The notes under the pieces are model-generated. The model saw only the letters and a list, made by a program, of their open reading frames with translations, did not search any database and was not told the DNA's origin. From Psychrobacillus sp. BL-248-WT-3 (GTDB taxonomy: Bacteria > Bacillota > Bacilli > Bacillales_A > Planococcaceae): 64,000 nucleotides of DNA. Both the position numbers and the translations under genes were made by a program. The stretch is taken from positions 62,001 through 126,000 of the forward strand of contig NZ_JABAFC010000001.1 of the NCBI RefSeq assembly GCF_012843435.1, in the 5' to 3' direction. Below, one piece after another: positions 1 through 10,187 of this stretch; positions within the stretch are counted from its first letter, which is position 1, and each line of letters opens with the position of its first letter.

Positions 1-334
1 TGCAAAAGCAAAAGTGACAACGTTAAAATTTGGAGAAGAGAGCTATGCAAAAATCATGCTTGTTGTAGGTGGCGAGCATGCAAATTATAAATGGAATGAG
101 CAACTAGCTAATAAACTATCGGAACAAATGAATACAATAGTCCCAGGTATCTCAAGAGGCGTTTTCTTGAAAACTGGAAAAGGTGTAGATGGAGTCTATA
201 ATCAAGACCTAAATAAGAACACCATACTTATTGAATTAGGTGGCATTGACAGTACAGAAGTCGAACTAAATAGGACAATTGCAATCTTAGCAAAAGCAGT
301 TTCAAATGTTTTTGATCAACAAAATGCATCCTAA
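1..334 (+). CDS. spoIIP: Stage II sporulation protein P, C-terminal part (5' end outside window)
   Basis: The frame is open from the window edge (first full codon at base 2) to the stop at 332-334, so only the last 110 or so residues are present. The tail holds GGEHANYKWNEQLA and ILIELGGIDSTEVELNRT, which match the end of the SpoIIP N-acetylmuramoyl-L-alanine amidase domain. In this family the His in GGEH and the Glu in LIELGG lie in the metal site. SpoIIP degrades septal peptidoglycan during engulfment together with SpoIID and SpoIIM. Position directly before lepA is the usual Bacillales order. The internal GTG at 14 is not a real start. Confidence 0.88.
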   Translation, partial: AKAKVTTLKFGEESYAKIMLVVGGEHANYKWNEQLANKLSEQMNTIVPGISRGVFLKTGKGVDGVYNQDLNKNTILIELGGIDSTEVELNRTIAILAKAVSNVFDQQNAS

Positions 335-336
335 CA

Positions 337-365
337 TTGATGTATCGCTTGTTCACTGCTATAAT
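337..365 (+). promoter_or_regulatory. Predicted SigA promoter of lepA
   Basis: A -35 element TTGATG (337-342) is separated by 17 bp from a perfect -10 TATAAT (360-365). The predicted start of transcription is near 371-372, about 25 bases before the lepA ATG. Confidence 0.6.
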
Positions 366-395
366 TCATAATAGTTTAATTAGGAGTGAACAAGC
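347..395. repeat. Perfect 11-bp inverted repeat around the lepA start region
   Basis: GCTTGTTCACT at 347-357 is matched exactly by its reverse complement AGTGAACAAGC at 385-395. The centre is at 371, the predicted transcription start. The left arm lies in the promoter spacer; the right arm covers the Shine-Dalgarno region and abuts the ATG at 396. In RNA reading through from spoIIP it could also fold into a hairpin hiding the ribosome binding site. Confidence 0.6.
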
Positions 396-2225
396 ATGAA
401 TAATGAAGAGAGACTGGCACGACAGAAAAAGATACGAAATTTTTCTATAATCGCCCATATAGATCATGGGAAGTCAACGCTTGCTGACCGTATTTTAGAA
501 AAAACAAAGACGTTAACATCTAGAGAAATGAAAGACCAATTGTTAGACTCTATGGATCTTGAAAGAGAACGTGGAATTACAATTAAATTAAATGCAGTTC
601 AGCTAAAGTATTTGGCACAGGATGGAGAAGAATATATTTTCCATTTGATCGATACCCCTGGACATGTCGATTTTACTTATGAGGTGTCTAGAAGCTTAGC
701 AGCCTGTGAAGGTGCTATTTTAGTTGTAGATGCTGCACAAGGAATTGAAGCACAAACGTTAGCTAACGTTTATCTTGCATTAGATAACGATTTAGAGATT
801 TTACCAGTTATCAATAAAATTGATTTACCTGCAGCTGATCCAGAACGTGTAAAAAAAGAAGTGGAAGAAGTAATTGGTTTAGATGCTTCAGAAGCTGTTC
901 ATGCCTCAGCAAAAGCTGGTATTGGTATAGAAGAAATTTTAGAGCAAATCGTGGAAAAAGTCCCTGCGCCAACTGGTGATCCAGAAGCACCTTTAGAAGC
1001 ATTGATTTTTGACTCATTATTTGATCCATACCGTGGTGTAATTGTTTATATTCGTATTATGCAAGGAACCGTAAAACCTGGAGACCGCATTAAAATGATG
1101 TCCTCGGGCAAAGAATTTGATGTTGTAGAAACAGGGGTCTTCACACCTAGAACTACTCAACGTGACGAATTGACTGTTGGAGATGTTGGTTTCTTAACAG
1201 CGTCTATGAAGGATGTTGGCGATTCGAGTGTTGGGGATACTATTACTTTGGCGAATAATCCAGCACAAGTGGCATTAGCGGGTTACCGTAAGATGAATCC
1301 AATGGTGTTCTGTGGATTGTACCCAATTGATAACTCTAAATATAATGACCTTCGAGACGCATTAGAAAAACTACAGCTAAATGACTCTGCACTAGAGTTT
1401 GAACCAGAATCTTCCCAAGCGCTAGGTTTTGGGTATCGCTGTGGCTTCCTTGGATTGCTCCATATGGAGATCATTCAAGAACGTATCGAGCGTGAATTTA
1501 AAATTGATCTTATAACGACAGCACCAAGTGTTATCTATAATGTAAAGCTGACTAGTGGAGAAACTTTAAAGGTTGATAATCCTTCTATGATGCCAGACGT
1601 TCAAAAGGTAGACGCAATAGAGGAGCCTTATGTTAAAGCCTCTATTATGGTTCCAGAGGATTATGTAGGATCTGTTATGGAGCTTTGCCAACGTAAGCGT
1701 GGTAACTTCATCACAATGGATTATTTATCTTCTGCTCGTGTAAATATTATCTATGAAATTCCACTATCCGAGATAGTCTATGATTTCTTTGATTCATTAA
1801 AATCCAGCACTAAAGGTTATGCTTCCTTTGACTACGAACTTATCGGTTACAAGGAATCTAAACTACAAAAAATGGATATTTTGTTGAACGGGGAAAAAGT
1901 AGATGCTTTAAGCTTTATCGTGCACAGAGATTTTGCATACGAGCGCGGGAAGCTGATTGTTGAGAAGCTGAAGGCACTAATTCCGAGACAGCAGTTTGAG
2001 GTACCAGTTCAAGCGGCAGTCGGACAAAAAATTATTGCACGATCTACGATTAAATCTATGGGTAAAAACGTTTTAGCTAAATGTTACGGGGGAGATATCT
2101 CACGTAAACGTAAACTTCTTGAAAAGCAAAAAGAAGGTAAAAAACGTATGAAACAAGTAGGTTCTGTAGAAGTACCTCAAGAAGCGTTTATGGCAGTCCT
2201 TAAGATGGATGAGCCGAATAAATAA
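396..2225 (+). CDS. lepA: Elongation factor 4 (LepA), ribosomal back-translocase
   Basis: Membrane-associated translational GTPase of 609 residues, the normal length for LepA. The G1 loop AHIDHGKST is at residues 20-28; DTPGH, NKID and SAK motifs follow in order, then EF-G-like domains and the LepA-specific C-terminal domain ending in a Lys-rich tail ([19 protein letters not shown]). The ATG is preceded by TAGGAG with suitable spacing. LepA acts on stalled or mistranslocated ribosomes and affects initiation and elongation under stress. It has its own predicted promoter and does not need read-through from spoIIP. Identification is secure. Confidence 0.97.
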   Translation: MNNEERLARQKKIRNFSIIAHIDHGKSTLADRILEKTKTLTSREMKDQLLDSMDLERERGITIKLNAVQLKYLAQDGEEYIFHLIDTPGHVDFTYEVSRSLAACEGAILVVDAAQGIEAQTLANVYLALDNDLEILPVINKIDLPAADPERVKKEVEEVIGLDASEAVHASAKAGIGIEEILEQIVEKVPAPTGDPEAPLEALIFDSLFDPYRGVIVYIRIMQGTVKPGDRIKMMSSGKEFDVVETGVFTPRTTQRDELTVGDVGFLTASMKDVGDSSVGDTITLANNPAQVALAGYRKMNPMVFCGLYPIDNSKYNDLRDALEKLQLNDSALEFEPESSQALGFGYRCGFLGLLHMEIIQERIEREFKIDLITTAPSVIYNVKLTSGETLKVDNPSMMPDVQKVDAIEEPYVKASIMVPEDYVGSVMELCQRKRGNFITMDYLSSARVNIIYEIPLSEIVYDFFDSLKSSTKGYASFDYELIGYKESKLQKMDILLNGEKVDALSFIVHRDFAYERGKLIVEKLKALIPRQQFEVPVQAAVGQKIIARSTIKSMGKNVLAKCYGGDISRKRKLLEKQKEGKKRMKQVGSVEVPQEAFMAVLKMDEPNK

Positions 2226-2272
2226 GTAATACCAAGGTTTAACGTATATTAGTGATTTTGAATAACTAGCAT

Positions 2273-2312
2273 TTGCCACCCTTCTGCCACCGAAATTAGG
2301 TTTGGGTGGCAA
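2273..2312 (+). terminator. Possible terminator hairpin after lepA
   Basis: TTGCCACCC (2273-2281) pairs perfectly with GGGTGGCAA (2304-2312) across a 22-base loop. No strong T-run follows, so the terminator role is uncertain. Confidence 0.35.
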
Positions 2313-2434
2313 GTTATTTCAATCCCCATTTCAATCGCATACTTCTCTTACGCATTTCTATATCCAGTCCAATGTGAAATGGAATGTAAAAAGAGTTGTT
2401 ATCGTAAAGTAAATTGTTATTCTCATTATTAATT

Positions 2435-2474
2435 CCATGGAGAGCATCTTTAAATCGCTCTCTGTGGTTTTTTT
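2435..2474 (+). terminator. Orphan rho-independent terminator
   Basis: CCATGGAGAGC (2435-2445) pairs with GCTCTCTGTGG (2457-2467) apart from two central mismatches, and seven T follow at 2468-2474. There is no recognisable + strand gene directly upstream, so it may be the relic of a lost gene or a second lepA terminator. Confidence 0.55.
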
Positions 2475-2997
2475 CGTTTATAACCCGGAGTTCTGACATA
2501 TTGCACAGGGTTTTCGTATATTAGCTTATTAGGATATCCAGCGTGTATTATTGAGTTATTTAATGCCGTGTGGAAATAATACGGGTCTTACTTGCAAAAC
2601 CTTCACTCTTTTATACCATTGAAAAATTTTGAAGAATATCAGGCTTTAAAGCTTTCAACATCTACTTTACAAAAGTAGGATTAATGTGCTTGTTGATGAT
2701 CCCTTTATAATTCTCGTATGTAAGTTCACCATTACATATTGATCAAACCATAATCCTGTGCGGTCATTTCAGATAGCTCGAATATTGGATCCCAGTATAT
2801 TCATTACTATGCATTTTAGAAAATTTTACTATTGATTAAATTTCAAACAGATTTGGAATAAATAACGCATTTTAAATAATCAATTGATGCTTGCAGAATG
2901 ATTGTCTTTCATACTATTTGGCATAATAGATTGAAATTTGACGAGCTTTAAAAATAACCTAGAGACAACTTATGACATGTGTTAGACCATCTAAAAA

Positions 2998-3218
2998 TAT
3001 CTTGTAGGCTGCATCAGTGGCAACAACGACTGGGCGTCCCACCAGGTCGATACTAGGTCTCCCTATTGTCGAATAAAGGTTTTCAACCAATGGATAGATA
3101 ATGGAAAAATCAATTGCCGCATCTAACTTACGAAAGGGTCTTGTGGTACCAACTGTTCAATAGTCAAGATTTCTAATTGTTCGCGTTCATTGGTTTGATT
3201 TTTCGTCATCATATCCAT
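2998..3218 (-). pseudogene. Decayed IS1182-family (DUF772-type) transposase, N-terminal remnant
   Basis: Read on the - strand, a GAGGTG ribosome binding site precedes an N-terminus that runs TNEREQLEILTIEQLVPQD. The frame is then lost near 3127. In the next frame it continues as RKLDAAIDFSIIYPLVENLY and STIGRPSID, typical of the start of IS1182-type transposases, where VPQDH(L/V)RK is continuous. After RPSID the sequence jumps to RPVVVATDAAYK, which resembles a more distal part of the family, suggesting an internal deletion. The rest of the catalytic domain is missing. Family assignment comes from memory of conserved motifs. Confidence 0.7.
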
Positions 3219-3245
3219 CACCTCATTCATTTTATAGGAGGCCCC

Positions 3246-3372
3246 GTTGATTGGAGCGAAGAACGGCGACTCCAGCGGGAACAGCGCGAGCTGAAGACCC
3301 TGGACTGAGCGCAGCGAGGGAAGCGGCTGAAGCCGTGCCCGCGGAAAGCGTCCGTTCGTAGCGGAAATCAAC
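3246..3372. repeat. GC-rich dispersed repeat element with GTTGATT/AATCAAC ends (copy 1)
   Basis: A roughly 127-bp block that is far richer in G and C than the surrounding DNA. It is bounded by GTTGATT (3246-3252) and its exact complement AATCAAC (3366-3372). The interior is an imperfect palindrome. On the - strand it holds TTTCCGCGGGCACG, GCTTCA, CTCGCTGCGCTC and CTGTTCCCGCTGGAGTCGCC in that order. A degenerate second copy lies at 44426-44510 in the opposite orientation. Small non-coding repeats of this type occur between genes in Bacillales genomes. Confidence 0.7.
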
Positions 3373-3493
3373 TCTTCCTCGCGTTACTTCTATATTTAAA
3401 AGAAAAAAGATTGTAGACATCTTAAAAGAGATGCTTTTTTCTGTGTCACAAAAGCAATTAGCACAATGGGTGAGAGTTCGATACTGGTATGAG

Positions 3494-3527
3494 CATGGAG
3501 AGTTTTCTAAGCTCTCCATGTTTTTTT
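3494..3527 (+). terminator. Strong rho-independent terminator without a clear gene
   Basis: CATGGAGAG (3494-3502) and CTCTCCATG (3512-3520) form a perfect 9-bp stem followed by seven T. It points along the + strand. The only open stretch just upstream (about 3400-3490) has no start codon with a ribosome binding site. Confidence 0.7.
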
Positions 3528-3529
3528 AT

Positions 3530-3868
3530 TTACTGAGAAGTTTCCTGAAATTCAATATTAACTAATTTACCTGTTTCCGTTGTATATTTAATATTTATAA
3601 AAACTCCAAATTCCTTATTGCCATCCTTCATCCACAATTTAAACCTTTCAATGGTTGAATCCTCTTTTGTTTCACTTCCTATATGCAAGTAGTCAATAAT
3701 AGTCGCATTTGGATATTTAGTTTGTGTCTCCTTTACCGCTAACTTTCCCCATTTCGCGTATGCTGGAACTTGGTCTTGAGCATATGTGCTTGAATAAATA
3801 TTCATGGTCACAGTGGTAGCAAACATACATATACCTATGGCTATAAACACTTTTTTAATCATCTTCAT
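3530..3868 (-). CDS. Small secreted DUF3889-family protein (YqzG-like)
   Basis: A 112-residue protein with a clear signal peptide: a basic start (MKMIKK), a hydrophobic core to about residue 23, then a likely signal peptidase site near STYAQD. The mature part, with KWGKLAVKETQTKYPNA and the GNKEFGVFINIKYTTETG stretch, resembles the DUF3889 proteins YqzG/YhdC of B. subtilis. Their function is unknown. The ATG is preceded by AAGGAGATGG. It stands alone on the - strand between the decayed region and hemW. The family call is by pattern memory and is moderately sure; a secreted or cell-wall location is inferred. Confidence 0.75.
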   Translation of the reverse strand: MKMIKKVFIAIGICMFATTVTMNIYSSTYAQDQVPAYAKWGKLAVKETQTKYPNATIIDYLHIGSETKEDSTIERFKLWMKDGNKEFGVFINIKYTTETGKLVNIEFQETSQ

Positions 3869-4055
3869 ACCATCTCCTTTTCTTTAAGATGGTTATCTTG
3901 CTTAAAATCATTCCAACTTAATAAATAAATCGGAAAATCCAGTGTAACTTCAATAGTTTGAAGGAAGATGAATTATAAGCTATAATTTATGTAGGTAATT
4001 TTGGAAAACGGTATTCAAATTAGTGCAATATTTGATGCTTGATAAATAACTAGGA

Positions 4056-4080
4056 GAAGGAGGCACTATTTGCCTCCTTC
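4056..4080 (+). terminator. Hairpin just upstream of hemW
   Basis: GAAGGAGGCA (4056-4065) and TGCCTCCTTC (4071-4080) form a perfect 10-bp stem with a 5-base loop, followed by the T-rich TTCGTATTT. It ends 37 bases before the hemW start. It may be a terminator for upstream transcription or an attenuator-like element in the hemW leader. Confidence 0.5.
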
Positions 4081-4117
4081 TTCGTATTTATAAATGAACG
4101 TAGAAAGAAGGCTTATA

Positions 4118-5251
4118 ATGGTACGCGGAGTATATATACACATCCCTTTTTGTCATCAAATATGTAATTATTGTGATTTTAATAAATTCTATTTTCATAA
4201 TCAGCCAGTAGATGAGTATATTGAGTCTTTAGGGAAAGAAATGGCTCTTTGGAAAGACGATTTATCGAAAGGTCATATAGAAACCATTTTTCTTGGTGGA
4301 GGAACTCCTACTTCTTTATCACTTGAACAGTTAGATCGGTTGTTAACGCTTATCCAAGAGCATATCCCACTGGATCATGTAAAGGAGTTCTCATCAGAAG
4401 CTAATCCAGATGAGCTTACCCTGGAAAAAATGCAGCTTATGCGAAAATTTGGTGTGAATAGATTAAGCATGGGAGTGCAAACTTTCAATCAAGACTTGTT
4501 AAAAGTATTAGGCAGAACACATTCCAATGAACATGTATATAAAGTAATTGAATATGCGAAGGAAACAAATTTCCCCTCTATAAGCATTGATTTAATGTAT
4601 GGGTTGCCAAATCAAACGATGGAGCAATGGAAGGAATCCCTCCAAGAGGCATTTAAACTGAAGATACCCCATATCTCAGCCTACTCGTTACTAGTTGAGC
4701 CTAAGACCATATTCTATAACCTTCTATCAAAAGGGAAATTATCATTACCTGGTGAGGATTTAGAAGCAGAAATGTATGGATTCTTAATGGATGAAATGAA
4801 AGCGAACGGATATCACCAATATGAGATTAGTAATTTTTCTCATGAGGGAAAAGCCTCCGAGCATAATCTTTTATATTGGAACAATGACGAATATGTAGGA
4901 TTAGGGGCTGGTGCCCATGGCTATGTAAATGGAATACGATATTCTAATCATGGCCCTCTTAAAAAGTATATGCAACAGCTAGATTTAGGTGAAAAGCCTA
5001 TTATGATGCAAAAAGAGGTTACTTATGAAGAAAAGATGGAAGAAGAGATGTTTTTAGGTCTTCGAAAAAACAGAGGCGTTTCTTTAACCGTCTTCGAACA
5101 AAAATACAGCAAGACTTTGCATGAGGTATACGGGAAAGAAATCGAAGAGTTAATTCATAAAGAGCTTGTGGCTTTAGAAGAAGACCACATTTTCCTTACA
5201 ACTCGAGGACGTTTTGTAGGTAATGAAGTATTTCAATATTTCCTTAAATAA
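4118..5251 (+). CDS. hemW: Heme chaperone HemW (radical SAM, coproporphyrinogen oxidase-like)
   Basis: A 377-residue radical SAM protein. The start used is ATG 4118, giving the family N-terminus MVRGVYIHIPFC; it has an AGAAGG ribosome binding site 7 bases upstream, which the in-frame ATG at 4094 lacks. The cluster motif C12-x3-C16-x2-C19 is followed by DF, the HemW pattern; true HemN enzymes have a fourth Cys there. GGGTPTSL, the SMGVQTF strand and a C-terminal HemN-type domain follow. HemW binds heme and delivers it to proteins; oxygen-independent coproporphyrinogen oxidase activity is not expected. It precedes hrcA as in other Bacillales. Confidence 0.93.
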   Translation: MVRGVYIHIPFCHQICNYCDFNKFYFHNQPVDEYIESLGKEMALWKDDLSKGHIETIFLGGGTPTSLSLEQLDRLLTLIQEHIPLDHVKEFSSEANPDELTLEKMQLMRKFGVNRLSMGVQTFNQDLLKVLGRTHSNEHVYKVIEYAKETNFPSISIDLMYGLPNQTMEQWKESLQEAFKLKIPHISAYSLLVEPKTIFYNLLSKGKLSLPGEDLEAEMYGFLMDEMKANGYHQYEISNFSHEGKASEHNLLYWNNDEYVGLGAGAHGYVNGIRYSNHGPLKKYMQQLDLGEKPIMMQKEVTYEEKMEEEMFLGLRKNRGVSLTVFEQKYSKTLHEVYGKEIEELIHKELVALEEDHIFLTTRGRFVGNEVFQYFLK

Positions 5252-5266
5252 TTTGGCGCATAATCG

Positions 5267-5333
5267 TTGACAGTTTTCTTTAGATTTGATAAGTTTTATA
5301 TGAGTATTAGCACTCTCTACAGATGAGTGCTAA
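5267..5333 (+). promoter_or_regulatory. hrcA promoter region with a perfect CIRCE operator
   Basis: TTAGCACTC (5307-5315), a 9-bp spacer and GAGTGCTAA (5325-5333) form a perfect CIRCE element, the HrcA binding site. Upstream is a -35 box TTGACA (5267-5272); the -10 is not obvious (weak TAAGTT near 5290). The operator lies just before the hrcA ribosome binding site, so HrcA would repress the whole hrcA-grpE-dnaK-dnaJ cluster and itself. The operator is certain; the exact promoter is less so. Confidence 0.93.
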
Positions 5334-5347
5334 CAGAGGTGATAATC

Positions 5348-6385
5348 ATGCTAACTAACAGGCAATTATTAATATTGCAAGTAACGGTGGATGATTTTAT
5401 TGATACCGCTCAGCCAGTTGGATCTCGTCAACTTTCGAAAAAGGAGGAAGTACCGTTTAGTCCTGCTACGATTCGAAACGAAATGGCAGATTTAGAAGAT
5501 ATGGGTTATTTAGAAAAGACTCACACCTCTTCTGGCCGTGTGCCATCAGAAAAAGGCTATCGTTACTATGTAGACAACTTACTAACTCCACAAATGGTTT
5601 CAAAAGAAGAGATTAAACAAATTCGTTCCGTTTTCGAGGAAAGAAAGGTTGAGACGGAGCAAATAATTCGTAAGTCAGCTAATATTTTGTCTGAACTAAC
5701 GAGCTATACCTCTATTATGTTAGGCTTAGATGTGAGAAAGCATCGAGTCAAAAGATTTTCAATTGTTCCTCTTACAGACGATTCTGCAGTGGCTATAATC
5801 GTTACGGACAGTGGTCATGTTGAAAATCGAGTTTTTTCTATTCCTGAGGCCTTTACTGCTTCCGATATTGAAAAAATGGTCAATATCATAAACGAACATT
5901 TAGTTGGTGTATATTTACACGAGCTACAAATGAAGTTAGAAGCTGTCACTCAGTTCGTCTTACGTCAGAATAACGGTCGGTTAAATGACCTACTTGGTTC
6001 TCTAAACCAAGCGATGATAATTGAGCATGAGGATAAAGTGTACTATGGTGGAAAAATGCAATTGTTAAGCCAGCCTGAATTTAATGATGTGGAAAAAGCA
6101 AAAAGCATTATGTATTGGATGGAACACGTCAATGAATTCCCTGGACTTTTCCATTTGAACAAAAAAGGCATCAATATCAGTATTGGTTCTGAGAATAACC
6201 AATTTGGAATGAATAATTGCAGTATAATCACAGCTTCTTATGATATTGGAGATGAGCAAAGTGGTTCTATTGCCATCATAGGTCCCACGAGAATGGATTA
6301 CAAACGTGTAGTATCTTTGTTGGATGTAATGAGTGGGGACTTATCTAGAGAGTTGTCTAGAATATTACGAGGTCAACACGATTAA
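5348..6385 (+). CDS. hrcA: Heat-inducible transcription repressor HrcA
   Basis: DNA-binding repressor of class I heat-shock genes, which binds CIRCE and needs GroEL for activity. ATG 5348 is chosen (345 residues, N-terminus MLTNRQLLILQVTVDDFI) because it has an AGAGGTGA site 6 bases upstream; an in-frame GTG at 5327 lies inside the CIRCE operator. The N-terminal winged helix includes QPVGSRQLSK and SPATIRNEMADLEDMGYL, both highly typical of HrcA. The C-terminal GAF-like domain and its insert follow. It is the first gene of the heat-shock cluster and is autoregulated through the upstream CIRCE. Confidence 0.97.
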   Translation: MLTNRQLLILQVTVDDFIDTAQPVGSRQLSKKEEVPFSPATIRNEMADLEDMGYLEKTHTSSGRVPSEKGYRYYVDNLLTPQMVSKEEIKQIRSVFEERKVETEQIIRKSANILSELTSYTSIMLGLDVRKHRVKRFSIVPLTDDSAVAIIVTDSGHVENRVFSIPEAFTASDIEKMVNIINEHLVGVYLHELQMKLEAVTQFVLRQNNGRLNDLLGSLNQAMIIEHEDKVYYGGKMQLLSQPEFNDVEKAKSIMYWMEHVNEFPGLFHLNKKGINISIGSENNQFGMNNCSIITASYDIGDEQSGSIAIIGPTRMDYKRVVSLLDVMSGDLSRELSRILRGQHD

Positions 6386-6402
6386 AGGAGAGTTGCTGCT
6401 AA

Positions 6403-6984
6403 ATGGAAAATCAAAAAGAAGAAGTAAAAGATGTATCGACTGAAGAAGAATCAGCAGAACAAGAGATGGTAACTGAAGAAGCGATCGAAACTAAAGAAGT
6501 AGATGTATCAGAAGAAGCTACTGAAGTAGAAGAAGTAGACGAACTAACGCTTTTGAAACAACAATTAGAAGAAGAACAAGATCGTACGGTAAGACTGCGT
6601 GCTGACTTTGAAAACTACAAACGTCGTGTTCAAAAGGATAAAGAAGCAGATTATAAATATCGTGCCCAATCTTTACTTAGCGATTTGTTACCTGTTTTAG
6701 ACAACTTAGAACGAGCACTTGCTGTTGAAGCTACATCTGAAGAAGCGATTTCTTTAACTAAGGGTGTAGATATGGTTTATCGTTCTCTTGTAGCAGCTGT
6801 TGAAAAAGAAGGATTGGAATCAGTTGAGTCAGAGGGGAAACCTTTTGATCCAAATCTTCACCATGCAGTTATGCAGGAAAAAGACGAAAGCCAAGATTCA
6901 GGTATTGTTCTTCAAGAACTACAAAAAGGCTACAAATTGAAGGATCGAATTCTTAGACCAGCAATGGTAAAAGTAAACGAATAA
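6403..6984 (+). CDS. grpE: Nucleotide exchange factor GrpE
   Basis: Co-chaperone that drives ADP release from DnaK. At 193 residues it has the family layout: a very acidic N-terminal region (about residues 1-45, many Glu and Asp), a long coiled coil containing LRADFENYKRR, and a beta-rich C-terminal domain with GKPFDPNLHHAVMQ and the terminal LKDRILRPAMVKV. The start ATG has AAAGGAG upstream. It lies 17 bases after hrcA and is co-transcribed with it and dnaK under CIRCE control. Confidence 0.96.
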   Translation: MENQKEEVKDVSTEEESAEQEMVTEEAIETKEVDVSEEATEVEEVDELTLLKQQLEEEQDRTVRLRADFENYKRRVQKDKEADYKYRAQSLLSDLLPVLDNLERALAVEATSEEAISLTKGVDMVYRSLVAAVEKEGLESVESEGKPFDPNLHHAVMQEKDESQDSGIVLQELQKGYKLKDRILRPAMVKVNE

Positions 6985-7002
6985 AATATAAACTGATTTT
7001 TA

Positions 7003-7031
7003 TTGGTGTCCATTAGGTTGCCAGTTATAAT
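7003..7031 (+). promoter_or_regulatory. Possible internal promoter before dnaK
   Basis: A weak -35 TTGGTG (7003-7008) is followed after 17 bp by a perfect -10 TATAAT (7026-7031). It could provide HrcA-independent dnaK transcription within the heat-shock cluster. Confidence 0.35.
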
Positions 7032-7059
7032 ATAAATTGCATATAACAGTATTTATTAG

Positions 7060-8901
<1,842 letters not shown>

Positions 8902-8911
8902 TGTCAACAGG

Positions 8912-8946
8912 AAAAGTCAAAGACCGTTTTCGGCTTTGGCTTTTTC
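8912..8946 (+). terminator. Terminator after dnaK
   Basis: AAAAGTCAAAGACCG pairs with CGGCTTTGGCTTTT, with a G-T pair and one bulge; the T-rich side ends TTTTTCC. It separates hrcA-grpE-dnaK from dnaJ. Confidence 0.65.
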
Positions 8947-8983
8947 CATGTAATTAGTAGCATGGAGAAATACGCTATTTGTT

Positions 8984-9013
8984 TTGCTATTAGGAATTTA
9001 TCCATGTTACAAT
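8984..9013 (+). promoter_or_regulatory. Predicted SigA promoter of dnaJ
   Basis: TTGCTA (8984-8989) and TACAAT (9008-9013) are separated by 18 bp and lie 40 bases upstream of the dnaJ ATG. It follows the dnaK terminator. Confidence 0.5.
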
Positions 9014-9052
9014 TATCTTTATGTGTAAGTTAACAGAGCAGGAGAGTGAACT

Positions 9053-10174
9053 ATGAGCAAACGTGATTATTACGAAGTCCTTGGAGTAGCCAAGGGAGCT
9101 TCTGGAGATGAGATAAAAAAGGCGTATCGCAAATTATCTAAACAGTATCACCCAGATATCAATAAGGATGCTAACGCTGAAGATAAATTTAAGGAAATTT
9201 CAGAAGCATATGAAGTATTAAGCGACGATCAAAAACGTGCACAATACGATCAATTCGGTCATGCAGGTCCTAACCAAGGTTTTGGTGGCGGGTTTAGTGG
9301 CGCGGATGGATTTGGATTTGAAGATATTTTCAGCTCGTTCTTTGGAGGAGGAGGTTCGCGTCGTCGTGACCCGAATGCTCCTAGAAAAGGAAATGACCTT
9401 CAGTACTCTATGACTATAGAATTTGAAGAAGCAGTATTTGGTATGGAAAAAGAGATTGAAGTAGCTAAAGAAGAAACTTGTGATACGTGTAATGGTACTG
9501 GAGCTAAAAAAGGCACACATCCAGAAAAATGTACACACTGTAACGGAAACGGCCAAGTTAATGTTACGCAAGATACTCCTTTCGGAAGAATTCAAACGAA
9601 ACGAGCATGTAATTATTGCGAAGGAACTGGGAAAATTATCAATGATAAATGTTCAACGTGTCATGGTAATGGAACAGTTAATAAGCGCAAGAAGATTAAA
9701 ATCACTATTCCAGCGGGTGTAGATGATGGTCAACAATTACGTGTTAGCGGTCAAGGTGAACCAGGTGTAAATGGTGGTCCAGCAGGAGATCTTTACGTTG
9801 TATTTAGAGTGAAAGCCGATCCAAGATTTGAACGTGATGGTGACGATATTTATTACGAATTACCTTTGACATTCGCACAAGCGGCACTTGGGGATGAAGT
9901 AGAGATTCCAACTGTCCAAGGAAAAGTAAAATTAAAAATCCCAGCGGGCACCCAGTCTTCTACGAAATTCCGTCTTAAAGGAAAAGGTGTAAAAAATGTG
10001 CATGGCTATGGCATGGGAGATCAGCATGTAATCGTAAAAGTAATCACGCCTAAGAAATTGACCGAAAAACAAAAACAATTATTACGTGAGTTTGCAGAAA
10101 TCAGCGGTGATATACCGGAAGAGCAAGGTAGTACATTATTTGACAAAATCAAGAGAACGATAAAAGGCGAATAA
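9053..10174 (+). CDS. dnaJ: Chaperone protein DnaJ (Hsp40)
   Basis: Co-chaperone of DnaK, 373 residues. The N-terminal J domain carries the HPD motif at residues 33-35, which stimulates DnaK ATPase. A Gly/Phe-rich linker follows ([18 protein letters not shown]). The zinc domain has all four CxxCxGxG repeats ([32 protein letters not shown]), so it is a full class I DnaJ. The C-terminal peptide-binding domain ends in DKIKRTIKG. It follows dnaK after a terminator and a new promoter, and precedes prmA closely. Confidence 0.97.
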   Translation: MSKRDYYEVLGVAKGASGDEIKKAYRKLSKQYHPDINKDANAEDKFKEISEAYEVLSDDQKRAQYDQFGHAGPNQGFGGGFSGADGFGFEDIFSSFFGGGGSRRRDPNAPRKGNDLQYSMTIEFEEAVFGMEKEIEVAKEETCDTCNGTGAKKGTHPEKCTHCNGNGQVNVTQDTPFGRIQTKRACNYCEGTGKIINDKCSTCHGNGTVNKRKKIKITIPAGVDDGQQLRVSGQGEPGVNGGPAGDLYVVFRVKADPRFERDGDDIYYELPLTFAQAALGDEVEIPTVQGKVKLKIPAGTQSSTKFRLKGKGVKNVHGYGMGDQHVIVKVITPKKLTEKQKQLLREFAEISGDIPEEQGSTLFDKIKRTIKGE

Positions 10175-10187
10175 GGAGTTGGAGCAA

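Larger units (their letters stand above)
2226..3529. other. 1.3-kb gene-poor region between lepA and the DUF3889 gene
   Basis: In related genomes lepA is normally followed closely by hemW. Here 1.3 kb holds no convincing intact gene. It contains two terminators without an obvious gene (2435-2474 and 3494-3527), a decayed transposase (2998-3218, - strand) and a GC-rich repeat (3246-3372). Nothing recognisable was found in about 2500-2990; both strands there are broken by many stops. An open - strand stretch at 2314-2499 lacks a ribosome binding site and is not called. Confidence 0.75.

Noticed and set aside
2314-2499. 61-codon open frame on the - strand after lepA
   Set aside because: No ribosome binding site, no recognisable motif, and it overlaps two terminator-like hairpins.
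3232-3519. Open frames through the GC-rich repeat
   Set aside because: They arise from the stop-poor, GC-rich repeat and have no start signal or family motif.
4094-4117. Upstream ATG as hemW start
   Set aside because: No Shine-Dalgarno, and the family N-terminus begins at ATG 4118.
5327-5347. GTG inside CIRCE as hrcA start
   Set aside because: It would place the operator inside the coding region; ATG 5348 has the ribosome binding site and the normal N-terminus.
9480-9722. 80-codon open frame inside dnaJ
   Set aside because: Shadow of the dnaJ zinc-finger region in another frame.
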